The notes under the pieces: generated by a model
Databases searched by the model: none
What the model was told of the DNA's origin: nothing
Seen by the model: the letters and a program-made list of their open reading frames with translations, nothing else
Assembly (NCBI GenBank): GCA_029781975.1
Contig: JAKOVQ010000025.1
Location: forward strand, 15,001-79,000
Direction of reading: 5' to 3'
Origin: Acidobacteriota bacterium
Lineage (GTDB): Bacteria; Acidobacteriota; Thermoanaerobaculia; UBA5066
Length of the DNA: 64,000 bases
Part shown: positions 30,797-39,509 of the stretch, one piece after another
How the letters are laid out: each line of letters begins with the position of its first letter
Position numbering within the stretch: position 1 is the first letter of the stretch
Made by a program: the position numbers and the translations under genes

Positions 30797-31089
30797 TGGC
30801 GTTCTTCGGGTCCGGGATTCATAATATGGGCGTGAATCCGGAACTTTGAACCGGGACGTCCCCCTCAGGCGGGGGTGGCACGCGCAAGTCGTTGTAGAGG
30901 AGTCCGTTCGGCCGATTCTGTGATTTATGTCCCACAGGCAAGGTTTTTGCGAGGCGAAACCGATCACACCTCGCACCTGAATGAAAGGAGGACCTGTCCT
31001 TCAGATACGTCAACCGGTGACCTGGGTTTCAGGTCGAACTCACAACCTTTACCTTTGAAATCACGCGGTATACAGGGAGGAAATAAGGA
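30797..31089 (+). other. Long leader/intergenic region before the TonB-dependent receptor
   Basis: 293 bp with no credible gene, less GC-rich than its surroundings. It holds an inverted repeat (30811-30842), a CCCC/GGGG hairpin near 30859-30875, a short GCGAGG/CCTCGC inverted repeat (30949-30974) and a strong ribosome site, AGGGAGGAAATAAGG, just before the receptor ATG. No B12 box (GCCACTG) or other recognisable riboswitch motif was found. The promoter could not be located with confidence. Confidence 0.6.
30811..30842 (+). repeat. Inverted repeat after the carboxylase operon
   Basis: TCCGGGATTCA and TGAATCCGGA can form a 10-bp stem with one bulged G and an 11-nt loop that contains ATAAT. It starts 14 nt after the biotin carrier stop codon. 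It could be a terminator without a U-tract or an operator over a -10-like CATAAT (30820-30825). Confidence 0.45.
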
Positions 31090-34000
31090 ATGCGAAATCG
31101 TTGGCTGAGCGCCGCCGTGGCGCTCGTCCTCGCCGTCGTCGGCTTCGGAACGCTTCCGGCGCTCGCACAGACCACCGGCACCATCGAGGGAACGGTTGCA
31201 GACTCCAACGGGGCGCCGCTCCCGGGCGTCTCCGTCGAAATCCGCTCTCCCGCCCTCCAGGGGACCCGGACCGTCGTCACCGATGCGCAGGGGCGGTACA
31301 AGTTCCCGGCGACCCCCCCCGGCAACTACACGGTTACGGCGTCGCTCTCCGGCTTCACCAAGGTCGAGAAGACCAACGTCCGCGTCTCGCTCGGCGCGGC
31401 GGTGACGCTCCCCATCACCCTGTCGGTCTCCATCAAGGAGGAGGTCGTCGTCACGGGTGAGGCGCCGGTCGTCGACACGACGAAGACCGTCATCGGCGCC
31501 ACGACGTCGATCGACACCATCCAGAAGCTCCCGCTCGGCCGGAACTTCACCTCCATCGCCACGACGGTGGCGGGGACCGGCACCAGCGCGGGCGGCGGCG
31601 TGACCGTCTACGGCGCGACGGGCCTCGAGAACCAGTACATCATCGACGGCCTGAACACCACCGGCATCAAGATCGGCGACCAGGGCAAGACGATGAACAA
31701 CGAGTTCGTCCAGGAGGTCGAGGTCAAGACCGGCGGCTACGAGGCCGAGTACTCGCGTGCCCTGGGCGGCGTCATCAACGTCGTCACCAAGTCGGGCGGC
31801 AACGAGTTCCACGGCGACCTCTTCGGCTACTACGACGCGAAGGGCCTCGCGGCCGGCGACAAGCGGGTCGACGATAAGAAGGCAGTCGGCCAGTCCGAGC
31901 TCGTCCTTCCCAAGAGGCTCGACGTCGGCCTCGGCATCGGCGGCTACCTGATGAAGGACCGGATCTGGTTCTACGGCGCGTACGACCGCGTCAACCGGGA
32001 CCAGGACCTCAACGCCCGGGTCGGCTACGTCCCGGCGACCAAGACCGTCCTGACCCGGAGCGAGACCGACGAGACCCGGACCAACCTCTACTCGGGCAAG
32101 CTGACCTTCCGGATCGGCGAGTCGAACACCGTGTCGGCCTCGATCCTCGGCGACCCGGGCACCTTCAACGGCGAGCTCGCGGCCGTCATCGGTCCCGACA
32201 CCGCCCGCCTGGGCGAGAACAAGTTCGGCGGTCTCGACTACGCGGCCAAGTGGGACGGCATCTTCGGCACCCAGTTCCTCGCGCAGCTCCAGTACGGCCA
32301 CCACGAGGAGAAGTCCGAGGACGCGCCGCTCAGCACGGGCCTCTCGATCCGCCAGGCCCGCTCGGGGTACTCGACGTTCTACGTCCCCGGGTCGGGGATC
32401 CCGCTCTACTCGCGGGAGAAGTACAAGAGGGACGCGGGCAAGATCTCGGGCACCGGCTTCTTCGGCAGCCACGAGGTCAAGGTCGGTCTCGACTACGAGA
32501 GCATCGACTCGAGCTTCTTCCAGGGCTACGGCGGCGGCGCGCTCAACCAGCAGCGCCTCAGCGCGGGCTCGGGCGCCTTCTCGTACTCCTACTTCCGCTA
32601 CTACGCGAAGTTCCCCCTCAACTGCTCACATGCCTACGAGACGCCGGGCGACTACGGCAGCCCGATCATCACCGGCAACTTCGGGACCCCGGGCGCGGGT
32701 AACGCCGCCGTCCCGACGGTCCAGGACTGCGCGGCCTACGACGTCGCCCAGCCGGGCAACTCGAACAAGCCGAAGACCGAGAACCTCGGCTTCTTCGCCC
32801 AGGACTCCTGGAAGGTCCTCAAGAACCTCACGCTCAACGTCGGCGTCCGCTACGACCAGCAGAAGCTGAAGGACGCGTCGGGCGTCGTGCGGATCAAGCT
32901 CGAGGACGAGTGGTCGCCCCGTATCGGCGTGATCTGGGACTTCGCCAACAACGGCAAGTCGAAGTTCTACGCCAACTACGGCCGCTACTACACCGTCATC
33001 CCGCAGGACATCCAGACCCGCGCCCTCGGCAACGAGTACACCGTCTTCTCCTACAACTACACCCAGGGCGTCCCGGGCGGCACCCCCGACAACGTCGCCG
33101 ACCCGAACGTCTTCCCCTACGCCTACATCCAGGGCGGGCAGATCACGCCGTCCGGCCTCAAGGGGATGTACCAGGACGAGTACATCGCGGGCGTCGAGTA
33201 CGAGCTCGTGAAGAACTGGTCCTTCGGGATCAAGGGCCTCTACAAGTCGCTGGGCCGCGCCGTCGAGGATCGCTGCGACCTGACTGACCCGCGGCTCCCC
33301 TATCTCGCCTCCTACATCCCGCAGGGCTCGCTCACCACGTGCGCGCTGGTCAACCCCGGCGAGCAGGGGACCCTCGGCATCCTCAAGGACCCGGACAACC
33401 CGGCGTGCTACGGTCCCGACGGCAAGCTCACGGGCAACTGCGAGTCGACCCAGGTTCGCCGCTACTACCGCGGCATGGAGCTGACGGCGACCCACCGCTT
33501 CGCGAGCAACTTCTACATGCTCGCCAGCTACCTCTACTCCAAGCTCGAGGGGAACTACGACGGTAACGAGAAGCAGTCGACCGGCCAGCAGGACCCGAAC
33601 ATCAACGCCGACTTCGACTACATCGACCTCGTCCCGAACAACTTCGGCACGCTTTCCCTCAACCGGACGCACCAGTTCAAGCTGTCGGGCACCTATGCGT
33701 TCCCGTTCGGCCTGACGGTCGGCACCTCGATCCGTTACAACACCGGCGCCCCCTTCGCCGTCCGCGGCTACGCGCGCTCGGGCTACTTCTCCGAGCGCTA
33801 CCTCACCCCGGGGCGCGGCTACAAGTACGACCTGCCGGCTGTCTACGAGGCGGACCTCCACCTCGAGTACAACCTGCGCGTCGGCCCGGTCACGATCACG
33901 CCGGTCGTCGACGTCTTCAACCTCCTCAACCGGCAGGGCGTGACCGGCCGCGACGGCGCCTTCAACACCGTCAACGCCGCGAGCAACGACCCGGCTCACC

Positions 34001-34137
34001 AGATCGGCCAGCCCGGCTGCACGGCAGCGAACGCCACCTACGACAACCCGGCCTGCGCCACGAACGCCTTCTACATGAAGGACAACGCGTGGCAGAACCC
34101 CACGCAGGTCCGTCTGGGAGCCCGCGTCTCCTTCTGA
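31090..34137 (+). CDS. Oar-like TonB-dependent outer-membrane receptor
   Basis: A 1015-residue outer-membrane protein. After a signal peptide (ending in LPALAQ) comes a carboxypeptidase-regulatory-like beta-sandwich (TTGTIEGTVADSNGAPLPGV to NYTVTASLSGF). The plug follows (EEVVVTGEAPVVDTTKT, IDGLNTTGIKIG, GGVINVVTKSGGNEFHG), then a large beta-barrel ending in LGARVSF with a terminal Phe. This is the Oar-type architecture expanded in Acidobacteriota and Myxococcota; typical cargo is glycans, peptides or metal complexes, and the cargo here is unknown. A strong ribosome site and a UUCG terminator suggest high expression. The pseudokinase-TonB protein at 37.6 kb is a possible energy coupler. Confidence 0.9.
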   Translation: MRNRWLSAAVALVLAVVGFGTLPALAQTTGTIEGTVADSNGAPLPGVSVEIRSPALQGTRTVVTDAQGRYKFPATPPGNYTVTASLSGFTKVEKTNVRVSLGAAVTLPITLSVSIKEEVVVTGEAPVVDTTKTVIGATTSIDTIQKLPLGRNFTSIATTVAGTGTSAGGGVTVYGATGLENQYIIDGLNTTGIKIGDQGKTMNNEFVQEVEVKTGGYEAEYSRALGGVINVVTKSGGNEFHGDLFGYYDAKGLAAGDKRVDDKKAVGQSELVLPKRLDVGLGIGGYLMKDRIWFYGAYDRVNRDQDLNARVGYVPATKTVLTRSETDETRTNLYSGKLTFRIGESNTVSASILGDPGTFNGELAAVIGPDTARLGENKFGGLDYAAKWDGIFGTQFLAQLQYGHHEEKSEDAPLSTGLSIRQARSGYSTFYVPGSGIPLYSREKYKRDAGKISGTGFFGSHEVKVGLDYESIDSSFFQGYGGGALNQQRLSAGSGAFSYSYFRYYAKFPLNCSHAYETPGDYGSPIITGNFGTPGAGNAAVPTVQDCAAYDVAQPGNSNKPKTENLGFFAQDSWKVLKNLTLNVGVRYDQQKLKDASGVVRIKLEDEWSPRIGVIWDFANNGKSKFYANYGRYYTVIPQDIQTRALGNEYTVFSYNYTQGVPGGTPDNVADPNVFPYAYIQGGQITPSGLKGMYQDEYIAGVEYELVKNWSFGIKGLYKSLGRAVEDRCDLTDPRLPYLASYIPQGSLTTCALVNPGEQGTLGILKDPDNPACYGPDGKLTGNCESTQVRRYYRGMELTATHRFASNFYMLASYLYSKLEGNYDGNEKQSTGQQDPNINADFDYIDLVPNNFGTLSLNRTHQFKLSGTYAFPFGLTVGTSIRYNTGAPFAVRGYARSGYFSERYLTPGRGYKYDLPAVYEADLHLEYNLRVGPVTITPVVDVFNLLNRQGVTGRDGAFNTVNAASNDPAHQIGQPGCTAANATYDNPACATNAFYMKDNAWQNPTQVRLGARVSF

Positions 34138-34162
34138 CGCGGAGCCGATCGGCTATCATCGG

Positions 34163-34190
34163 GGGGAGGCCTTCGGGCCTCCCCTTTTTT
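34163..34190 (+). terminator. Rho-independent terminator after the TonB-dependent receptor
   Basis: A perfect 9-bp stem GGGGAGGCC / GGCCTCCCC with a TTCG tetraloop, followed directly by TTTTTT. It is the clearest intrinsic terminator in the window. Confidence 0.93.
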
Positions 34191-34341
34191 CTTTCGTGAC
34201 CCGCGTCCCGTCTCCGCCCCGCATCGTGCCGGCCCCCCCCGCGGAGGCGGCCCCCGCTTCGAGCCCGGCATCCCCTTGGCATGCAGGTGTGGCGGCGTGC
34301 CGGATGTGCCGGCCTTGAAGCGTTCGCCAGGAAGGACCCCG

Positions 34342-36348
34342 ATGACCCGGAATTCCCGATTCCGCTCGACTGCCGCCCTCGCGATCGCCCTCCTCGCAGC
34401 CCTCGAGCTGGCCGCACGGGCGGACGCCGCGGCGCCGGCGAGGAAGGCGACGGCCCCGACCGCGCCGCGCGTCATCGTCGTCGGCTGGGACGGCGGCGAC
34501 TGGACGCTGCTCGACTCCCTGGTCGCCTCCGGCCGGATGCCCAACCTGGCGGCTCTCCTCGCCCGCGGGCGGAGCTGGAACCTGGATTCCTACCAGCCGA
34601 TGGCCTCCCCGCTCATCTGGACGACGATCGCCACCGGCCGGACGCCGGTCGACCACGGGGTCGCGGACTTCCAGGAGCTCGACCCGAAGACGAAGGTCCG
34701 GCTCCCGATCTCCGGTCGCTCCCGAAGGGTTCCGGCCATCTGGAACCTCGCGACGGCCAAGGGGGTGAGCGTCGGGATCGTCGGCTGGTGGGCCACCTGG
34801 CCGGCCGAGAAGGTCGACGGGTTCTTCGTCTCCGACCGGGCCGCGCCGGTCCTCTTCGACCCCGAGACCCTCTCGCGATCGCCGGCTCTGACGTGGCCCG
34901 AGGGCCTCGCGGACGGCGTGCGGATCGTCGGGAAGAGGGAAGGGACGCCGGGGTACGAGGACGTCGCGAAGGGGCTGAAGATCACGAGGAGCGAGTTCGA
35001 CGCCGCCGTGGCGGCGAAGAAGGACCTGCGCGACCCGATCACCGGATACCAGAAGGTGCTCGGGTCGATGCGCGTCTACGCCCGGACCGCGCTCGAGCTC
35101 TACGACCGGAACCGCCCGCAGCTCCTGATGGTCTACTTCCAGGGGACGGACGAGATCGGGCACGTCCTGGCGAAGTACCACCCGCCGAAGCTGGCGAACG
35201 TCCCCGAGGCCGAGTTCGCCAAGTTCAGCGGCGGCGCCGACGCCTTCTACGCCGAGGCCGACCGCGTCCTGGGAGAGTTCCTGAAGAGGGCCGAGCGCGA
35301 CGGGGCCACGCTTCTCCTCGCCTCGGACCACGGCTTCCGGTGGGGGAAAGACCGCCCCGGCTACTATTCGTCCATCGACTTCGACACGGCGTTCCTCTGG
35401 CACCGCTCCCCCGGGATCCTGGCCGCGATGGGACCGGGCGTGACCCCGTCGAAGGAGAGGGGCAAGGCGAGCGTCTTCGACGTGGCGCCGACCCTCTGCC
35501 GCCTCCTCGGCCTCCCGCCGGACCCGGCGTTCGAGGGGAAGCCGGTCGCCGGGCTGGCGACGAAGGGGCTCCCGCGTCCGGCTCCGGCCGTGTCCTGGGC
35601 GAAGGCGGCGCCGGTGGAGAGGCTGGTCCCGGCCACCGACGCCGGGAGCGAGCGGAAGGCCGCCGAGGAGTTCACGAAGAAGCTGATCTCCCTGGGCTAC
35701 CTGACCGGGGCCGAAGCGGCGGCCGTCGACGCGCGGCCGGCCGACCGCGCCGGGACCGAGACCGCCGGGAGCTTCCAGAACATCGCGACGTTCCTTCGCG
35801 CCCGCGGCCGCGTCAAGGACTCGCTCCCCTTCTACGAGAAGGCGCTCGAGGTGAACCCGAGGTCGGCCACGGCGTGGATGAACCTCTCGATCGCGCTCCA
35901 GACCCTCTCGCGCTTCGACGATTCGGACGACGCCCTCCTGAAGGCCGTCCAGTTCGGCTACCACGACCCGGAAGCGACCGTGTACCGCCGCGTGGCCACC
36001 TACATGGAGAGGAGCAAGACGGAGGTGCCGGCCCGCGCGCAGCTCGTCGCCTTCCTCAGGCGAGTGACGGCTGCCTACCCCGACAACGTCCGCTACGCGG
36101 GCTCTCTCGGGAAGGTGCTTTTCGAGAGGCAGGACTGCGCGGGAGCGGAGGAGGTCTTCCGGTCGCTCGTGGCCAGGCAGCCCAACGACCTCGAGAGCCT
36201 GAACCTGCTCGCGCTCTCGTCCTGGTGCCTCGGAAAGACCGGGGAGGCCAGGTCCCTCCTCCAGCGCTCGCTCGCGCTCGACCCGAACCAGCCGATCGTC
36301 CGCGAAGGCCTCGCGCAGATCGATCGAGGAGGACAACCGCCACGATGA
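34342..36348 (+). CDS. Exported alkaline-phosphatase-superfamily protein with C-terminal TPR domain
   Basis: A 668-residue secreted protein. The signal peptide ends near ARADAAA. Residues about 45-420 are a type I phosphodiesterase/nucleotide pyrophosphatase-like domain: a first metal Asp in VVGWDGGDW, a Ser/Thr nucleophile region SPLIWTTIATG, GTDEIGHVLAKYHP, LLLASDHGFRWG and a later metal-ligand segment. Residues about 480-660 contain TPR-like helices (SLPFYEKALEVNPRSATAWMN and similar). The ATG is placed after GGAAGG; an upstream start would spoil the signal peptide. The stop overlaps the DsbA-like gene (ATGA). The substrate is unknown. Confidence 0.82.
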   Translation: MTRNSRFRSTAALAIALLAALELAARADAAAPARKATAPTAPRVIVVGWDGGDWTLLDSLVASGRMPNLAALLARGRSWNLDSYQPMASPLIWTTIATGRTPVDHGVADFQELDPKTKVRLPISGRSRRVPAIWNLATAKGVSVGIVGWWATWPAEKVDGFFVSDRAAPVLFDPETLSRSPALTWPEGLADGVRIVGKREGTPGYEDVAKGLKITRSEFDAAVAAKKDLRDPITGYQKVLGSMRVYARTALELYDRNRPQLLMVYFQGTDEIGHVLAKYHPPKLANVPEAEFAKFSGGADAFYAEADRVLGEFLKRAERDGATLLLASDHGFRWGKDRPGYYSSIDFDTAFLWHRSPGILAAMGPGVTPSKERGKASVFDVAPTLCRLLGLPPDPAFEGKPVAGLATKGLPRPAPAVSWAKAAPVERLVPATDAGSERKAAEEFTKKLISLGYLTGAEAAAVDARPADRAGTETAGSFQNIATFLRARGRVKDSLPFYEKALEVNPRSATAWMNLSIALQTLSRFDDSDDALLKAVQFGYHDPEATVYRRVATYMERSKTEVPARAQLVAFLRRVTAAYPDNVRYAGSLGKVLFERQDCAGAEEVFRSLVARQPNDLESLNLLALSSWCLGKTGEARSLLQRSLALDPNQPIVREGLAQIDRGGQPPR

Positions 36349-37571
36349 CAGCCCTTCATCGAACCCGAAGGACCGCCCCCCTGCTCGCCGGAGCCGCCGC
36401 GCTCCTCGCGTGCGCCGCCCCCCGTGCAGCAACGGGCCAGTCGCCGTCGGCGCACCAGGCCGCGCCCGCGCCCCAGGCCGCGCCCAGGCTCCCGGACCCG
36501 CGCGTCCAGGCGCTCCTCGCCTGGATCGACCCCTACTTCCCGTGGGGCGAAGGGGAGATCGCGCTCGACGAGATCACGCAGCTGAAGGTCCCGGGCTACC
36601 GGATCCTGAAGGCGACCAAGAAGTACAAGCTCGACGAGCGGGCGAACGACCAGACGTACCTCGCCCTCGAGGACAACGGGAAGTCCGCCCTCATCGGCGA
36701 CGTCTTCCTCGACGAGGACCGATTCAAGGCCAGGCAGCCGGTCCGGACCGAGGCCGACCTCGACGGCGTCCAGCGCCAGCTCTCGAAGTTCTTCCGCGGC
36801 CGCTTCCGGGTCGCCCTCGACCCGTCGCTCGACCGCCCCTCCTGGAAGGGGATCAGGCTGACGATCGAGACCGGCTACGGGACCTACGACGCCTCGGGCT
36901 TCGTGACCGCCTCGGACGGCGCGTTCGCCCTGGTCGGGCGGGCCTGGGACCGGAACCGGGGGTTCCCCGAGCAGCGTCGCGCCCTGATCAACCTCGCCGA
37001 CACCCCGGCCATCGGCCCCGAGGACGCGAAGGTGACGGTGGTCGAGTACTCCGACATGGAGTGCCCGTACTGCAAGAAGCGGACGAAGGACTGGGATGTC
37101 CTCGCGGCCAAGCTCGCGCCGGTCCTGAAGATCCGCCGCTACTTCAAGGCCTTCCCCCTCACGAACGACCACCCGTGGGCCTTCCGGGCCTCCTCGGCGG
37201 GACGGTGCTTCTACGAGAAGAGCCCCGCGCTCTTCCTCAACTGGAAGTCGTCCGTCTACGCGCGCCAGGAGCAGCTCAACGTCGCCGCGCTTGACACCTT
37301 CGCCCTCGACTTCGCCGTCGCCAACGGGATCCCCCAGCTCCAGTTCCAGTCCTGCTACCTCCAGGGCCGGTCGGTGGAGCGAGTGCACGAGGACATGGCG
37401 GAGGGATTCGCGGTGCGGGTCCGCTCCACGCCGACCTACTTCGTCGACGGGCAGCCGGTCTCGTGGTTCGCGGACGACCTGATGGAGGAGTACCTCCGGA
37501 AGACCTACCTCAAGGGGGCGGGGCTCCCGCTCCCCCATGCCGCGAAGCCAGCGGCGGCCTCCAGGAAGTAG
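36345..37571 (+). CDS. Exported DsbA-like thiol-disulfide oxidoreductase
   Basis: A 408-residue protein with a cleavable or lipoprotein-like N-terminus (LLACAAPRAATGQ). The N-terminal half (about 50-210) is a non-thioredoxin domain of unknown fold (FPWGEGEIALDEITQLKVPGYRI and so on). The C-terminal half is a DsbA/DsbG-type thioredoxin with the active site CPYC in VVEYSDMECPYCKKRT and the cis-Pro segment RSTPTYFVDGQPV. It probably oxidises or isomerises disulfides in exported proteins. It shares an operon with the phosphatase-TPR gene. Confidence 0.85.
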   Translation: MTALHRTRRTAPLLAGAAALLACAAPRAATGQSPSAHQAAPAPQAAPRLPDPRVQALLAWIDPYFPWGEGEIALDEITQLKVPGYRILKATKKYKLDERANDQTYLALEDNGKSALIGDVFLDEDRFKARQPVRTEADLDGVQRQLSKFFRGRFRVALDPSLDRPSWKGIRLTIETGYGTYDASGFVTASDGAFALVGRAWDRNRGFPEQRRALINLADTPAIGPEDAKVTVVEYSDMECPYCKKRTKDWDVLAAKLAPVLKIRRYFKAFPLTNDHPWAFRASSAGRCFYEKSPALFLNWKSSVYARQEQLNVAALDTFALDFAVANGIPQLQFQSCYLQGRSVERVHEDMAEGFAVRVRSTPTYFVDGQPVSWFADDLMEEYLRKTYLKGAGLPLPHAAKPAAASRK

Positions 37572-37616
37572 CGCCCTCGCGGGGCCGGGGGAGGGTCCCC
37601 GGCCCCGCGCCGAGCC

Positions 37617-39464
37617 TCACTTGATGGCGAACGGGATCGGGACGACGATCCAGGTCTTCACCCTCTTGCCGTCCTTCTGAGCGGGCTGCCACTGCCACTG
37701 GGCGACGGCGTCCCGGCTCGTCTCGGCCAGGCCGACCCGCGGGTTCGTGTCCCTCAGGACGTCGACTTGCGCGGGCTTGCCGTTCTCGTCGACGAGGACG
37801 TGGAGGAGGACCGTCCCGCCCACCCGGCGCTGCCGGGCCATCGCGCTCACCTCGGGCTTCACGATCTTGGTGGCCTGGGGCTGCCGGTCGACCTGGGAGA
37901 CGTCGACGAGGTCTCCCTCCTTCGTCTTCGGGATCGCGGCCTCGGCGGCCTTGCGGGCGGCCTCCTCTCGCTGCCGGGCCGCCTCGGCCTCGCGGGCGAG
38001 GCGGGTCGCCTCCTCCGTGTCGGCGCGCTCGCGGGCGAGGCGCGCGGCCTCCTCGGCCTCGCGCGTCTTCCGCGCGACCTCCTCGAGCTTCGCCTGGTCG
38101 TCCGCCTTCTTCTTCGCGGCGGCGGCCTGCTCGCGGGCGATCTGGTCCTGGACCTTCTTCATCTCCTCGGCGAGCTTGGCCTGGAGCGCCTGCTGGAAGG
38201 CCGGGTCCTCCTTGCCGACGATGACCGGCGTCGGCGGCGGCGCCGGCGTCGGCGTGGCGACGGGGGCGGTCACCGGCGGCGGGGGGGGCGGCGCGGGCTT
38301 CTCCCGGCCTCGCATCAGCACGACCCCGACACCGATGAGGACGGCGACGCCGATTCCGGCGAGGACGGGGATCGGGACGCCTCCCTTCCCGGGGCCGGCC
38401 GGCGCGGGCGCCGGAGCCGACACCCCGAAGCTGGGGACGGTCACCTCGCGGGGCGGCGCCTTGGGAGCGGCGCGGAGGCCCTTGTCACGCCTCTCCTCCG
38501 CCTCCCGCAGGGGCCTGACGTCGATGTGCTCCTCCTCGCTCATCTCCCTCCGCTCGGCCTCGATCGACTTCTCGAACTTCTGGTGCATGAAGAAGGCGAG
38601 GTTGAACGTCGACGGGGCGTACGGGCCGCCGTAGAGGAGCTTGCCCAGGGACTTGCGGTAGCTCACGACGTCCTGCTCGCGCTGGGAGGGGTCCCTGGCC
38701 AGGCCGCGGGCGAGGAGGCGGGAGATGTCGTCGGGGATCGGGCTGCCGTTGACGCCGAGGACCGCGCCGCGCAGCGCCTCCGCGCCCGCGCCGGGAGCGG
38801 GAGGGCGGCCGACGAGCCCTTCGAAGAGGATCGCCGCCGCGGAGTAGATGTCCCCTGCGACCGACGGCTTGCCCGTGGCGGCGACCTCCGGTGCGACGTA
38901 GGGCGCGAAGGAGGCCTGGAACTCCGGGACCCGGAGCGAGGGGAGGAGGCCGGCGCCCAGGCCGGTGCCGAAGACGCGGACGTCCCCGTCGTTGGAGACG
39001 GTGACGAACGCCGGGACGAGGAAGCCGTGGGGCGCGCCGAGCTTCCTCTCGAACGGCTTGGCCGCCTCGAGGGCGACGAGGAGCTTCTCCCCCATCAGGA
39101 GCGCGTGCTCGATCGGGAAGGCGAGCGTCTCGGCGCCGTCGTAGCGGAAGAGCCGGTCCAGGGTCCGGCCCGGGACGTACTCGATCCCGGCGAACGGGAC
39201 GTCGTCGACGATCCCGAGGACGGCCCCCTTCGCGACGGCAGGGCCGCGCACCTCCTCGAGGTACTCGGCCGCGGTCTCCATCACCGGGAAGAGGGCGTCG
39301 CGGTCGATCGCGGGGCCGCCGAACGTCCGGATCAGGACGAAAGGCGCGAGGCTCGGCCCGGAGGCCGTCCCCGCCCGGTACAGGGAGCCGAGCCGGTCGT
39401 CACCGAACTGGTGCGTCAGGACGTACGGGCCGAAGAGCCGGGGAAGGGGGCTTTGCGCGCTCAT
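37617..39464 (-). CDS. Pseudokinase-TonB fusion protein
   Basis: A 615-residue protein with an unusual order. Residues about 10-270 resemble a Ser/Thr protein-kinase fold (APEVAATGKPSVAGDIYSAAAILFEGLVGRPP matches the APE to helix F region). However, the catalytic HRD and DFG motifs and the VAIK lysine are not recognisable, so it is probably a pseudokinase. One TM follows (VPIPVLAGIGVAVLIGVGVVLM, about 365-387). Next come a Pro-rich stretch, a long Ala/Glu/Lys coiled coil, and a C-terminal TonB_C domain (GGTVLLHVLVDENGKPAQVD to WIVVPIPFAIK). TonB_C domains bind outer-membrane receptors and pass on proton-motive energy. The kinase-like part would be cytoplasmic. ATG 39464 is preceded by GGGAG and is preferred over a GTG 4 codons upstream. 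Confidence 0.82.
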   Translation of the reverse strand: MSAQSPLPRLFGPYVLTHQFGDDRLGSLYRAGTASGPSLAPFVLIRTFGGPAIDRDALFPVMETAAEYLEEVRGPAVAKGAVLGIVDDVPFAGIEYVPGRTLDRLFRYDGAETLAFPIEHALLMGEKLLVALEAAKPFERKLGAPHGFLVPAFVTVSNDGDVRVFGTGLGAGLLPSLRVPEFQASFAPYVAPEVAATGKPSVAGDIYSAAAILFEGLVGRPPAPGAGAEALRGAVLGVNGSPIPDDISRLLARGLARDPSQREQDVVSYRKSLGKLLYGGPYAPSTFNLAFFMHQKFEKSIEAERREMSEEEHIDVRPLREAEERRDKGLRAAPKAPPREVTVPSFGVSAPAPAPAGPGKGGVPIPVLAGIGVAVLIGVGVVLMRGREKPAPPPPPPVTAPVATPTPAPPPTPVIVGKEDPAFQQALQAKLAEEMKKVQDQIAREQAAAAKKKADDQAKLEEVARKTREAEEAARLARERADTEEATRLAREAEAARQREEAARKAAEAAIPKTKEGDLVDVSQVDRQPQATKIVKPEVSAMARQRRVGGTVLLHVLVDENGKPAQVDVLRDTNPRVGLAETSRDAVAQWQWQPAQKDGKRVKTWIVVPIPFAIK

Positions 39465-39509
39465 CGTCGCTCCCACTCGAGGTCGCTCGCCGGGGCGAGC
39501 CAGTCTACA

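Noticed and set aside
30876-30882. TGGCACG, a perfect -24 sigma-54 box upstream of the TonB-dependent receptor
   Set aside because: The required GC 10 nt later (30889-30890) is TC, so there is no -12 element.
30981-31058. 25-codon frame in the receptor leader that could be a leader peptide
   Set aside because: It has no ribosome site and no run of regulatory codons; it is likely chance.
34290-34320. GG-rich stretch near 34.3 kb considered as a sigma-54 promoter for the phosphatase gene
   Set aside because: There is no GC at the proper 10-nt distance from any GG in the segment.
39474-39476. GTG 39476 as the start of the pseudokinase-TonB gene
   Set aside because: The GGGAG ribosome site lies between this GTG and ATG 39464, so the ATG is the better start.
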